Below, piece after piece: positions 10,798-19,839 of a stretch of DNA of 64,000 nt (positions are counted from its first letter, which is position 1; each line of letters starts with the position of its first letter). A program made the translations under genes and the position numbers. A model generated the notes under the pieces. The model did not search any database. It was not told the origin of the DNA and saw only the letters and a list, made by a program, of their open reading frames with translations. The stretch lies in assembly GCF_019084075.1 (NCBI RefSeq), contig NZ_JAHREN010000001.1:4242501-4306500 (forward strand), given 5' to 3'. The DNA comes from Siccirubricoccus sp. G192. Lineage in GTDB: Bacteria; Pseudomonadota; Alphaproteobacteria; Acetobacterales; Acetobacteraceae.

Positions 10798-11792
10798 TCA
10801 AGGCCGCAGCACCACCCGCCCGGTGGCCCGGCGCTCCCGCACCTCGGCCATCGCTTCCCGGAATTGCGCGAGCGGGAAGCCGGCATGCACCTCGGGCCGG
10901 AGCGCGCCGTCCTGCCACCAGCCCATCAACCGGTTCCACAGCGCCCGGGCGCGCGGCGCGTGCAATTGCCGGTTGTCGCCGGGCGACCAGCCGACATAGG
11001 TGCCCCAATTGAGGCCGGCCACGGCGATGTTCTTCAGCAGCAGCAGGTTCACCGGAAGCTGCGGGATGGCGCCCGCCGCGAAGCCCACCGTCACCAGCGT
11101 GCCGCCATCACCGAGGCAGCGCAGCCCCTCGTCGAAGGCGGCGCCGCCCAGCGTATCCAGCACCGCCGCCACGCCCTGGCCGCCGGTGATGTCGCGCACC
11201 GCGTCGCGGAAGGGCTGGGCGCTGTCCAGCACCGCATCGGCGCCGCGGGCCTCCGGCACGCCTCGCTTGGCGGCGCCGCAGCGGGCGATGACCCGGGCGC
11301 CGAGCGCCTTCGCCACCTCCAGCCCGGCAAGGCCGACCCCGGCCGCCGCGCCCTGCACCAGCACCCATTGTCCGGGCTCCAGCCGCGCCCGCCAGAGCAG
11401 CGCGGAGGCGGCGGTCGGGTAGCTGATGGGCATCGCCACGGCGGGTTCCAGCGGCAATCCTTCCGGCACCGGCACCACATGGATGGCATCCGCCACCGCC
11501 TCCTCCGCCAGGCCGCCCCAGTCCAGCACGGCGAAGACGCGGGTACCGGGGGGCAGCGGGTCCGGCACGTCCGGGGCGCTTTCCAGCACGCTGCCCACCA
11601 CCTCGGTCCCCGGCACGAAGGGCAGCGGCGGCCGGCGCTGGTATTTGCCGGCCACCACGAGCTGGGTGGCGAAGCTGACGCCGGCCGCCGCCACCCGGAT
11701 GCGCACGCCGCCGGGGCGGAGCGGCGGCGGCGGGATGTCCTTCAGCTCCAGCGCATCGATTCGCGCCAGGATTCGCAGACCAGGGCCTTCAT
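10798..11792 (-). CDS. NADPH:quinone oxidoreductase family (zinc-type MDR without visible zinc ligands)
   Basis: Cytoplasmic medium-chain reductase. The GroES-like N-terminal half has LPFVPGTEVVGSV and a Rossmann half has VLVQGAAAGVGLAGLEVAKALGARV (about residue 140 onward), with DTLGGAAFDEGL further on. This pattern fits quinone oxidoreductase or QorA-like enzymes that reduce quinones or enones with NADPH. The likely start is ATG at 11792 (MKALVCES), with one base missing near 11769 (GG instead of GGG) so that LARIDALELKDIP follows in frame. The uninterrupted frame instead begins at a GTG at 11799 (MRHEGPG), which matches the family poorly. No tight operon partner. Confidence 0.8.
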
Positions 11793-11825
11793 GCCGCACC
11801 TCGTTCCGTCAGCGCCGCCAGCGGG

Positions 11826-12794
11826 TCAATCCGCCCGGATATTCGCGTCGCGCACCAGCTTGCCCCAGCGCTCGAATTCACGCCGGACGAAGCCGGCAAA
11901 ATGCTCGGGGCTGTCGGCCACCGGCACGGCGCCCAGCGCTGCCATCCGCTCCTGCGCCTCGGGCGCCCGCAGGCCCGCCGCCACCGCTGCCTGCAACCGC
12001 GCCACGATATCGGCAGGGGTGCGGGCCGGCGCCCAGATGCCGTACCAGGTGCTGATCTCGTAGCCCGGCAGGCCGGCCTCGGCGATGGTCGGCAGATCCG
12101 GGAAGGCGGCCTGGCGCCCCTCGGTCGTCACCGCCAGCGGTCGCAGCCGGCCTTCGCGCACCGCGCCGGCGCTGCTCGGCATGGAATCGAACATCACCTG
12201 CACATTGCCGGCGATCAGGTCGGGCAGCGCCTGGCCACTGCCGCGATAGGGCACATGCATCATCTCCACCCCGGCCATCAGCTTGAACAACTCGCCGGCC
12301 AGATGCGGCGCCCCGCCATTGGAGGAAGAGGCGAAGGACAGCCGCCCGGGATTGGCCTTGGCATAGGCGATCAGCTCCGCCACCGAATGCACCGGCAGCG
12401 AGGGCGTCACCACCAGGATCAGCGGCACCGAGGCGATGTTGGTGACGGGCACGAAATCCGCCAGCGCGTCATAGGGCACCCGCAGCATATGCGGCAGGAT
12501 CACATGCGCCGAGGCATTGACCAGGAAGACCGTACCATCCGGCGCCGCCCGCGCCACCTGCTCCGAACCGATGGAGCCGCTGGCGCCGGTGCGGTTCTCC
12601 ACCACGACCGGCTGCGGCAGGTCCTGGGTGAGCCGCTGCGCCACGACGCGGCCCATGATGTCGGTGGGCCCGCCCGGCGGATAGGGCACCACGAAGCGCA
12701 CCGGCCGGCTGGGCCATTCCGCCGTTTGCGCGGCCGCAGGGGTGAGCGGCGCGGCGGCAAGCCCCGCAAGCGCGAGGCGGCGCGTGATGCCCAT
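11826..12794 (-). CDS. Bug/TctC-type periplasmic solute receptor
   Basis: Extracytoplasmic binding protein of the tripartite tricarboxylate transporter (TctC/Bug) family; 322 residues, full length. The N-terminus MGITRRLALAGLAAAPLTPAAAQ is a signal peptide with an Arg pair, so Tat export is possible. Family signatures include WPSRPVRFVVPYPPGGPTDIM, VVENRTGASGSIGSEQVARA and MHVPYRGSGQALPDL. No TctA/TctB membrane subunits are nearby, so it is probably one of the many orphan Bug receptors seen in this family. It diverges from the CoA-transferase gene 70 bp away, whose product may act on the same ligand. Confidence 0.93.
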   Translation of the reverse strand: MGITRRLALAGLAAAPLTPAAAQTAEWPSRPVRFVVPYPPGGPTDIMGRVVAQRLTQDLPQPVVVENRTGASGSIGSEQVARAAPDGTVFLVNASAHVILPHMLRVPYDALADFVPVTNIASVPLILVVTPSLPVHSVAELIAYAKANPGRLSFASSSNGGAPHLAGELFKLMAGVEMMHVPYRGSGQALPDLIAGNVQVMFDSMPSSAGAVREGRLRPLAVTTEGRQAAFPDLPTIAEAGLPGYEISTWYGIWAPARTPADIVARLQAAVAAGLRAPEAQERMAALGAVPVADSPEHFAGFVRREFERWGKLVRDANIRAD

Positions 12795-12864
12795 TTCAGG
12801 TCGTCCCTTCCCTCAAGCCGCGTTCCAGGCAGGATAGGCCCTGACGGGAAAGCGGGGAAACGCC

Positions 12865-13996
12865 ATGGCCGAAACTCTGAAACCCTACAAGGGCCTGTTT
12901 GTACTGGATGCCAGCCAGGGCATCGCCGGCCCCTATTGCGCCACCCTGCTGGCCGCCTGCGGCGCCGATGTGGTGAAGATCGAGCCGCCCGCCGGCGACT
13001 GGTCCCGCGGCCTCTCGACGCGGGAGGGCACGCAGAGCGTGATGCATGTAAGCTTCAACCGCGGCAAGCGCAGCGTGGTGCTCGACCTCCAGACCGAGGC
13101 CGGGCGTGCCGCCCTGGCGAAGCTGGCGGCCCGGGCGGATGTGATGCTGGAAGCCTTCCGGGCGGGGGTCGCCCGGCGGATCGGGCTGGTGCCGGAGGCG
13201 GGGAAGCCGGATGTGGTCTTCCTCTCCATCTCCGGCTTCGGCCAGCAGGGCCCCTATGCCGAGCGGCCCTGCACGGATAGCGTGGCCCAGGCCTTCACCG
13301 GGCTGGTTTCGCTGAATGCGGGGGTGGATGGCGTGCCGCACCGCACCGGGCAGATCATGGCGGTGGATGTCGCCACCGGGAATCTCCGCCTTCGCCGCGG
13401 TGCAGGCGGCCCTGGCGGAACAGACGCGGGACCGGGTATCCGGCGCGGCGCCGCGGCCGCGGGTGCTGGATGTCTCGCTGATGCAGTCGGCGGCGGCCTT
13501 CCTCGGCTTCAACATCGCCGACCAGGGGCTGCTCGGCCGCGCCGCGGAGCCGCCCAATGTCCCGGCCGGCACCTATCAGGGAAGCTGTGGCCATTGGGTG
13601 ATGGTGGCGCTGCTGCGGGAGCCGGACTTCGTGCAAATGTGCGCCGTGCTGGAATTGCCCGATCTCTCGCGGGACCCGCGCTTCGCCACCTATGTCGATC
13701 GCGGCCGGAACCGGGAGGCGCTGCTGCCCATGCTGCGCGAAGCCTTCCTGCGGCGGCCGGTCGCCGAATGGGTGGAGCGTTTCCAGGCGGCGCGGATGCT
13801 CTGCGACAGGGTGAACACGCCGCTCGATTGGCTGGCGGACCCGCATGTGCAGGCGGTGGGGGCGGCGGTGCCGCTGGCGCAGCCCGGCCTCGGCACCCTG
13901 CCCTTCCCGGCCCTGCCCGGCCTCGGCCCCTGGAGCGTGCCGGCGCCGGCGCTCGGGGAGCATACGGCGGAGGTGCTGGCGGAACTCGGGCTGTGA
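12865..13996 (+). CDS. CaiB/BaiF class III CoA-transferase, frameshifted
   Basis: Cytoplasmic enzyme moving CoA between carboxylic acids. The N-terminus has GLFVLDASQGIAGPYCATLL and GADVVKIEPPAGDWSRGL, typical of the family. VVFLSISGFGQQGPYAERP and the region MAVDVATG with the candidate catalytic Asp follow. The frame changes at 13381-13382, where one A too many appears (GGGAATC): removing it gives VATGISAFAAVQAAL and the second half LDVSLMQSAAAFLGFNIAD to the stop at 13996. Total is about 376 residues, normal for the family. The gene is coupled to the next by a GTGA start/stop overlap. Confidence 0.87.
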
Positions 13997-15279
13997 CCCC
14001 GGCACGCATCGCCGCGGCGGTGGCGGCGCAGCGCCCGCTGGTGCAGCGGCTGCTGGATGGCGTGGCTGAGATCGGTGCCGACCCGCCCGGCATCACCCGC
14101 GACGCCTTCGGCCCCGGCGAGAACCAGGCGCAGGCGCTGGTGGCGGAGGCGGCGCGGGGCCTCGGCCTGGTGCTGGCCAGCGATGCGGCGGCCAATCTGG
14201 CGATGACCTGGCCCGGCGCGGACCGGTCGGCGCCGCGGCTGATGATCGGGTCGCATCTCGACAGCGTCCTCCATGGCGGCAATTTCGATGGCGCCGCCGG
14301 GGTGCTGGCGGGGCTCGCCGCCATCGCCGCGCTGCGCGGGCTGGGGCTGCGGCCGCGGCAGGACATCACGCTCCTGGCCACCCGTTGCGAGGAGGCGGTG
14401 TGGTTCCAGCTTGGCCTGATCGGCAGCCGCGCGGCGCTCGGCCTGCTGCCGGTGGCGGCGCTGGGCCTGCCGCGCACGGGCACCGGCCGGAGCCTGGCCG
14501 ACCACATCCGCGACTGCGGCGGCGAACCGGAGGCGCTGGCTGCCGGCACCCGGCTGATCGAGCCCGCCACGGTGCGCGCCTTCCTGGAGGTGCATATCGA
14601 GCAGGCGCCGCAACTGGTGGAGGCGGATGCGGCCATTGCCGTCTGCACCGGCATCCCCGGCAATATCCGCCACCCCCGCATCCGCATCACCGGCGAGGAC
14701 GCGCATGTCGGCCTGCCGCGCCGCTTCCGCCGCGACGCCGCGCTGGCCGGCGCCGACCTTGCCCTGGCGCTGGAGGCGTTGTGGCGGGAGGAGGAGGTAG
14801 CCGGCCGCGCCATGGCCTGCACCATCGGCCGCTTCCACACGCTTGCGGACCGCCACGCCATGACCGTGGTGCCGGGCGGTTTCGAGATGAGCCTCGACCT
14901 CCGTGCCTATGAGGCCGGGCATCTGGCGGCGCTGGAGCAGCGGCTGCACGGCATCGTCGCGCGCATCGCCGCGGCGCGCGGCGTGACCATCGACCTCGGC
15001 GAGCGCAATGCCGGCGCGGTGGGCCAGATGGACCCGGGCATCCGGGCGGGGCTTGCGGATGCGGCGGCGCGGCTCGGCATCGCGCAGCACCCGTTGGGCA
15101 GCCCGGCCAGCCATGATGCCGCGGATTTCGCCGCCGCCGGCATCCCGACCGGGATGCTTCTCGTGCGGAACCGTAACGGCAGCCACAACCCGCATGAGGA
15201 AATGGAGACGGCGGACCTGATGGCGGCCATCGCCGTGCTGGCGGTTTGGCTGGCGGAGGCGGGCTGCGAGGCGGCATGA
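13993..15279 (+). CDS. M20-family Zn-dependent amidohydrolase (N-carbamoyl amino acid hydrolase/allantoate amidohydrolase type)
   Basis: Cytoplasmic dinuclear-zinc hydrolase of carbamoyl or ureido bonds. The GTG start at 13993 overlaps the upstream stop and leaves 428 residues, a normal length. Metal-site segments are visible: MIGSHLDSVLHGGNFDGAAG (His and Asp ligands), TRCEEAVWF (bridging Glu), FLEVHIEQAP (His) and NGSHNPHEEME near the C-terminus (His). A dimerisation domain with RITGEDAHVGLPRRFRRDA lies in the middle. The exact substrate (N-carbamoyl-L-amino acid, allantoate, ureidoglycine or similar) cannot be set from sequence. Coupling to a CoA-transferase is unusual for this family. Confidence 0.9.
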   Translation: MTPARIAAAVAAQRPLVQRLLDGVAEIGADPPGITRDAFGPGENQAQALVAEAARGLGLVLASDAAANLAMTWPGADRSAPRLMIGSHLDSVLHGGNFDGAAGVLAGLAAIAALRGLGLRPRQDITLLATRCEEAVWFQLGLIGSRAALGLLPVAALGLPRTGTGRSLADHIRDCGGEPEALAAGTRLIEPATVRAFLEVHIEQAPQLVEADAAIAVCTGIPGNIRHPRIRITGEDAHVGLPRRFRRDAALAGADLALALEALWREEEVAGRAMACTIGRFHTLADRHAMTVVPGGFEMSLDLRAYEAGHLAALEQRLHGIVARIAAARGVTIDLGERNAGAVGQMDPGIRAGLADAAARLGIAQHPLGSPASHDAADFAAAGIPTGMLLVRNRNGSHNPHEEMETADLMAAIAVLAVWLAEAGCEAA

Positions 15280-15301
15280 TGCCGGCAGGGAGGACAAGCC
15301 C

Positions 15302-16654
15302 ATGCTGAAGGATGCCCATGGCCTGGCGGTCAGCACGGATTCGCCGGAAGCGGTGCGCGGCTTCGATGACAGCCTGCAGGGCTACCTGAAATACCGCGCC
15401 GATACGCCGCAGCGGCTCAAGCGCGCCCTGCTGGCGGACCCGGAATTCGGCCTGCTGCATGTGCTGCGGGGCTATTTCACCATGCTGGCCCACAAGCAGG
15501 ACCTGGTGCCCGCGGCGCAGGAGGCGCTGGCCGAGGCCAGGCGCCACACCGCCCGCGCGACCCCGCGCGAACAGGCGCATGTGGCGGCGCTGGAAGCCTG
15601 GGCGGATGGCGGCATGGACCAGGCGATCGCCATCTGGAACGGCATCTTCCGGGACCACCCGCACGACATCCTGGCCTTCCGGCTGCACCATTTCTGCTCC
15701 TTCTGGCTTGGCCGCGCGCCGGACATGGCGGTGGCGGCGGAGCATGTGCTGCCGCATTGGGGCGAGGGGCTGCCGGCCTATGGCAGCGTGCTGGCCTGCC
15801 GTGCCTTCGCGCAGGAGGAATGCGGCAATTACACCGTGGCCGAGGCCGCCGGCCGCGCCGCCATCGCGCTCGATCCCGGCGATCTCTGGGCGGCGCATGC
15901 GGTGGCGCATGTGCTGGAGATGCAGGGCCGCCGTGGCGAGGGCATCGCCTGGGTCGCCGGGCTGGAGCGCCATTGGGAAGGCGGCAACAACCTGATGCAC
16001 CACCTCTGGTGGCACCGGGCCATGTATCACATGGAGCGCCGCGAATTCGCCGCGGTGCTCGACCTCTATGACCGCCGCTTCCGCGACCTGGAGAGCCCGG
16101 TCACGCAGGCGCAGCCCGATCTCTACATCGATGTGCAGAATGCCGCCTCCATGCTGTTCCGGCTGCAACGCCATGGCATCGAGGTCGGCGACCGCTGGAC
16201 CGAGCTGGCCGACAAGGCGGAGGCGCGGATCGGCGACTGCCTCTCCACCTTCACCCTGCCGCATTGGATGATGGCGCTGGCCGCGACCGGGCGCTGGGAG
16301 GCGGCGCGGCGGATGCTCGAGGGGATGCGGGACTTCGCCGGCGCCAACCATGGCAGCGCCGCTTCCATCGTGGGGCGCATCGCGCTGCCGGTCTGCGAGG
16401 CGGTGCTGCGGCATGGGCAGGGTGACCATGCCGGCGCGGTGGCGGCGATGCGCCCGGCATTGGGCGGCATGTATGTGCTGGGCGGCAGCCACGCGCAGCA
16501 GGACGTGCTGGAGCAATTCTTCCTCGATGCCGCCATGAAGGCCGAGCTTGCCGAGGATGCGCGGCTGCTGCTGGAACGGGTCGCCGGCCGGCATCCGGTG
16601 CCGCCGGAACGGCGGGTGGGCTATGCCGAAGCCGCCCGCGCCGTGGCGCATTGA
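15302..16654 (+). CDS. TTC38-like tetratricopeptide repeat protein
   Basis: A 450-residue cytoplasmic protein of helical hairpin repeats related to eukaryotic TTC38. Visible repeat stretches include AAQEALAEARRHTARATPRE, AHVAALEAWADGGMDQAIAI and AAGRAAIALDPGDLWAAHAV. HDILAFRLHHFCSFWLG and NLMHHLWWHRAMYHMERREF are conserved-looking in this family. No enzymatic motif is visible; the biological role of the bacterial members is not established. It starts 22 bp after the amidohydrolase stop and is probably in the same transcript. Confidence 0.85.
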   Translation: MLKDAHGLAVSTDSPEAVRGFDDSLQGYLKYRADTPQRLKRALLADPEFGLLHVLRGYFTMLAHKQDLVPAAQEALAEARRHTARATPREQAHVAALEAWADGGMDQAIAIWNGIFRDHPHDILAFRLHHFCSFWLGRAPDMAVAAEHVLPHWGEGLPAYGSVLACRAFAQEECGNYTVAEAAGRAAIALDPGDLWAAHAVAHVLEMQGRRGEGIAWVAGLERHWEGGNNLMHHLWWHRAMYHMERREFAAVLDLYDRRFRDLESPVTQAQPDLYIDVQNAASMLFRLQRHGIEVGDRWTELADKAEARIGDCLSTFTLPHWMMALAATGRWEAARRMLEGMRDFAGANHGSAASIVGRIALPVCEAVLRHGQGDHAGAVAAMRPALGGMYVLGGSHAQQDVLEQFFLDAAMKAELAEDARLLLERVAGRHPVPPERRVGYAEAARAVAH

Positions 16655-16659
16655 GGGGG

Positions 16660-17436
16660 TCAGGCTATGGGCGCGTAGCTGTTCCGGAGCGTGCCGATGC
16701 CCTCGATGGTGACCTCCACCACCATGCCCGGCCGCATCGGCAGGGCGCCGAGCGAGGTGCCGCAGGCGATCAGGTCGCCGGGATGCAAGGTCATCTCGCG
16801 CGAGATCAGGCTGACGATGCGCGCGGGTGGCAGGATCATGTCGCTCAACGGATAGTCCTGCCGCACGCGGCCGTTCAGTGCCACCTTCACGCGCTGCGCG
16901 GACCAGTCCAGCCCCGTGGCGATGGCGGGGCCAACCGGGCCGAATGTGTCGCAGCCCTTGGCCCGCGCCCATTGCGGGAAGGAAGGGTCGGCCTGCAACA
17001 GGTCCAGCGCAGTCACGTCATTGACGCAGGTGAGGCCGAAGATCGCCGCCCCGGCCTCCGCTTCCGTGGCATTGGTGCAGGTCCGGCCAATCACCAGGCC
17101 GAGCTCGCCCTCATAGATCACCTTGCCGGTATAGCCCGCGGGCGGGCGGATGGCGGCCTCCGGCCCGATGATGCTGCCGGGCGATTTCAGGAAATACAGC
17201 GGCTCCGCCGGGATGGCATTGCCGGCCTTGGCCGCCACCTCGTGGAAATTGTTCCAGAGCCCGATGAAACGCGCCGGCCGCACCGGCGGCAGCAACCGCA
17301 GATCGGCCAGCGGCAGGCTTTCCCCCGTCGGTTCGGGCGCGGCGAAGATATCGCCGGCATGGACGCGGACGGAATCGCCCTCCAGCAGGCCGAAGCCCTC
17401 CGCGCCGTCGCGCGCGAACCGCACCCAGAGCGCCAT
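16660..17436 (-). CDS. fumarylacetoacetate hydrolase (FAH) family protein
   Basis: Cytoplasmic metal-dependent hydrolase, isomerase or decarboxylase acting on 2-oxo acids. The start at 17436 (MALWVRFARDG) gives 258 residues and lies 2 bp after the livF stop. An N-terminal beta domain is followed by the FAH fold with YEGELGLVIGRT (two metal-binding Glu) and CVNDVTALDLLQ (metal-binding Asp), then GCDTFGPVGPAIATG and HPGDLIACGTSLG. Family members cleave fumarylpyruvate, acylpyruvates or 2,4-diketo-3-deoxy sugar acids. As the last gene of the lactonase/importer operon, it probably acts late in breakdown of the imported compound. Confidence 0.9.
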   Translation of the reverse strand: MALWVRFARDGAEGFGLLEGDSVRVHAGDIFAAPEPTGESLPLADLRLLPPVRPARFIGLWNNFHEVAAKAGNAIPAEPLYFLKSPGSIIGPEAAIRPPAGYTGKVIYEGELGLVIGRTCTNATEAEAGAAIFGLTCVNDVTALDLLQADPSFPQWARAKGCDTFGPVGPAIATGLDWSAQRVKVALNGRVRQDYPLSDMILPPARIVSLISREMTLHPGDLIACGTSLGALPMRPGMVVEVTIEGIGTLRNSYAPIA

Positions 17437-17438
17437 GG

Positions 17439-18203
17439 CTAGAACAGCTCCATCAGCTTCGTATGGTCGGAAAGATCGGCGGGCGTCCCCTCGAAGATGA
17501 AGCGCCCGGACCGCATGACGATCACACGGTCGGAAACGGCGAAAGCCTCCCGCAGGTTCTGCTCCACCAGCAGGATCGCCACGCCGCGTTCCTGGCGCAG
17601 CCGCGCGATCGGCTCCATCAGGTCCTGGAAGAGCTTGGGGGCCAGGCCGATGGAGGGCTCGTCCAGCAGCAGCGCGCGCGGCCGGGTGAGCAGGGCGCGG
17701 GCGATCGAGACCATCTGCTGCTGCCCGCCGGAAAGCGTGCCGGCGCGCCGCCTGCGGAATTCCTTGATGCGCGGCAGCAGGTCGAGCACATCCTCCACCC
17801 GCCGCGCGCCCTCGACCTTGTCCACCCCGGCCGACCACAGCGCGAGGCCGAAGATCTCCTCCACCGTCAGGTCGGGGAAGACGCCGCGGCCCTCCGGCAC
17901 CAGCGCCACGCCGGCCGCGCCCAGCGCCGCCGGGACATGGCGCGGCAGCACCTCGCCGAAGACGCGGATCTGCCCGGCAGCCGGCCGGTGCAGCCCGAAC
18001 AGCACGCGCAGCAGCGTGGATTTCCCGGCGCCGTTATGACCGATGAGGCAAAGCCCCTCCCCCGCCCGGAGCGTGATGGAAAGGTCCTGCAACACCTCCC
18101 GCCCGCCATAGCCGGCGACGAGGCCGGTCGCCTCGATGGCAACAGTGCCACGCGCCTCCGGCGCGACCATGACGCCGCGCGCCTCCGGCACGGTTTCCGT
18201 CAC
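17439..18203 (-). CDS. livF: branched-chain-type ABC transporter ATP-binding protein LivF
   Basis: Cytoplasmic ATPase of a HAAT-family importer; 254 residues. The N-terminus has about 22 residues extra before AIEATGLVAGYGGREVLQDLS. Walker A is GHNGAGKSTLL, the signature LSGGQQQMVSIARAL, Walker B ALLLDEPSIGLAP and the H-loop region AILLVEQNL. VPEGRGVFPDLTVEE is typical of LivF. The signature is canonical, in contrast to its LivG partner. It overlaps livG by 4 bp and precedes the FAH gene by 2 bp. Confidence 0.95.
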   Translation of the reverse strand: MTETVPEARGVMVAPEARGTVAIEATGLVAGYGGREVLQDLSITLRAGEGLCLIGHNGAGKSTLLRVLFGLHRPAAGQIRVFGEVLPRHVPAALGAAGVALVPEGRGVFPDLTVEEIFGLALWSAGVDKVEGARRVEDVLDLLPRIKEFRRRRAGTLSGGQQQMVSIARALLTRPRALLLDEPSIGLAPKLFQDLMEPIARLRQERGVAILLVEQNLREAFAVSDRVIVMRSGRFIFEGTPADLSDHTKLMELF

Positions 18204-18967
18204 GCAACCTCCTGCGGCCGGTCGCCGAAATAGATGGCGGCGAGTTGCGGGTCGCGCAGAATCGCCTGCGGCTCGCCCTCCGCCAGCACGCGGCCCTGGT
18301 CGAGGAAGGCGATGCGGTCGGCGAGTTCGGCGACCACGTCCAGATTATGCTCGATCAGGCAGATCGCCACGCCCCGCGCCCGCGCATCCTTCAGCAACTG
18401 GCCGAAGCGCAGCCGCGAGGCAAGGTCGAGGCCCGAGGCGGGTTCATCCAGCAGCCAGATCTCCGCCTGCGCGGCCAGGATGCGGGCCATGGAGAGGAAT
18501 TTCCGCTCGGCATAGGCCAGGTCCACGGCGCGGGCCGTGGCCAGCGTGGCCAGCCCCGTCGCCTCCAGCGCTGCTTCCGCCGCCGCCTCCCGCGCCCGGC
18601 GGCCGGTGCCGGGCTGCCAGAACCAGGCGCTGCGCTCGGTGGCGGCCAGCACATTGTCCCGCACCGACATATGGGTGAACAGCCGCAGATCCTGGAAGGA
18701 CCGCGCCACGCCCCGCCGTGCCACCTGCCAGGGCTTCAGCCCGAGGATGGACTGGCCGCGCAGCAGGGCCACCCCCGCATCGGCGCGGAGATTGCCGGTG
18801 ATGAGGTTGAACACCGTTGTCTTGCCGGCGCCGTTCGGCCCGACCAGCGCCGTCACCTGGCCCGCCGGCAGGGCCAGCGAGACGCCGGCCACCGCCTGCA
18901 CGCCCCCGAAGCTGCGCGCCAGCCCCTCGCAACGCAGCGGCGGGTCCATGCTTGCTGGCCGATTCAC
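18200..18967 (-). CDS. livG: branched-chain-type ABC transporter ATP-binding protein LivG (atypical signature motif)
   Basis: Second ATPase of the importer; 255 residues. Walker A GPNGAGKTTVFNL, Q-loop FQDLRLFTHMSV, Walker B IWLLDEPASGLD and switch His in CLIEHNLDVV are all present. The ABC signature, normally close to LSxGxQRxLEIARAL in LivG, reads LAYAERKFLSMARIL, so the usual Ser, Gly and Gln are replaced by Ala, Ala and Glu. The rest of the fold looks intact, which suggests an asymmetric ATPase pair rather than a dead gene. It overlaps livM and livF by 4 bp each. Confidence 0.93.
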   Translation of the reverse strand: MNRPASMDPPLRCEGLARSFGGVQAVAGVSLALPAGQVTALVGPNGAGKTTVFNLITGNLRADAGVALLRGQSILGLKPWQVARRGVARSFQDLRLFTHMSVRDNVLAATERSAWFWQPGTGRRAREAAAEAALEATGLATLATARAVDLAYAERKFLSMARILAAQAEIWLLDEPASGLDLASRLRFGQLLKDARARGVAICLIEHNLDVVAELADRIAFLDQGRVLAEGEPQAILRDPQLAAIYFGDRPQEVA

Positions 18968-19839
18968 GCCTCGCTCCTGCCGCGGCTGAGGTCGCCGACC
19001 AGACCGGCCGGACGGAAGATCATCAGCAGGGTCATCGCCAGGCCGTAGATGATCTGCTGCACCGCCCCCACCTCGGTCGGCGGGATGAAGGGCAGGAAGG
19101 CGAGGCCGGCCGGCAGGCTCAGCAGCAGCACCGCGCCCACCACGGGGCCGAGCAGCGTGCCGGTGCCGCCGACGATCACCATGGCCATCACCAGCACGGA
19201 TTGCTCCAGGGTGAAGCTCTCCACATTGACGAATTGCATGTGCAGCGCGAACAGCGCGCCCGCCACGCCGGCGCCGGCACAGGCGAAAGCCACCGCCAGC
19301 GCCTTGGCGACGGCCACGTTCTTGCCCAGGGCCTCGGCCGCGCTTTCGGCATCACGGATGGATTGCAGGGTGCGGCCGAAACTGCCGCGCGCCATGGCGG
19401 CGATCGCCAGCAGGATCAGCGCCAGCGCCGCCAGGGACAGCGGCAGCGCACCCACCGCGAAGCCGAAGAGGCGCGGCGGCGGAATGCCGATCAGCCCGCC
19501 GAGGCCGCCGGTCAGGCCCTTCGCCTCGCTGAACAGGGTCAGCGCCATCATCTGCAAGCCCAGCGAGGCGGCGACGAAATACTCGCCCCTGACGCGCAAT
19601 GCCGGCAGCGCCAGGCAGAGCGACAGCCCGCCCGCGATCAGCGCCGCCACCGCGCAGGCCGCCAGCGCATCCGGCACCAGATGCAGCGCCACCTGCGCCC
19701 CGGCATAGGCGCCGAGGCCGAAGAACACCGCATGCGCCACGCTGAAGATGCCGGCATAGCCGACCATGAAATTCAGCGTCACCGCCAGGATGGCGAAGAT
19801 GGCGGCCAGGGTCGCCAAGCTGGCGAGATAGGCGGTCAT
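18964..19839 (-). CDS. livM: branched-chain-type ABC transporter permease LivM
   Basis: Inner-membrane permease subunit of 291 residues. The start at 19839 gives MTAYLASLATLAAIFAILAV. Family features are LNFMVGYAGIFSVAHAVFFGLGAY, LRVRGEYFVAASLGLQMM and the cytoplasmic coupling helix region GRTLQSIRDAESAAEALGKN; GGTGTLLGPVVGAVLL lies near the C-terminus. It overlaps livH by 4 bp and livG by 4 bp, so the importer subunits are translationally coupled. Confidence 0.95.
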   Translation of the reverse strand: MTAYLASLATLAAIFAILAVTLNFMVGYAGIFSVAHAVFFGLGAYAGAQVALHLVPDALAACAVAALIAGGLSLCLALPALRVRGEYFVAASLGLQMMALTLFSEAKGLTGGLGGLIGIPPPRLFGFAVGALPLSLAALALILLAIAAMARGSFGRTLQSIRDAESAAEALGKNVAVAKALAVAFACAGAGVAGALFALHMQFVNVESFTLEQSVLVMAMVIVGGTGTLLGPVVGAVLLLSLPAGLAFLPFIPPTEVGAVQQIIYGLAMTLLMIFRPAGLVGDLSRGRSEA

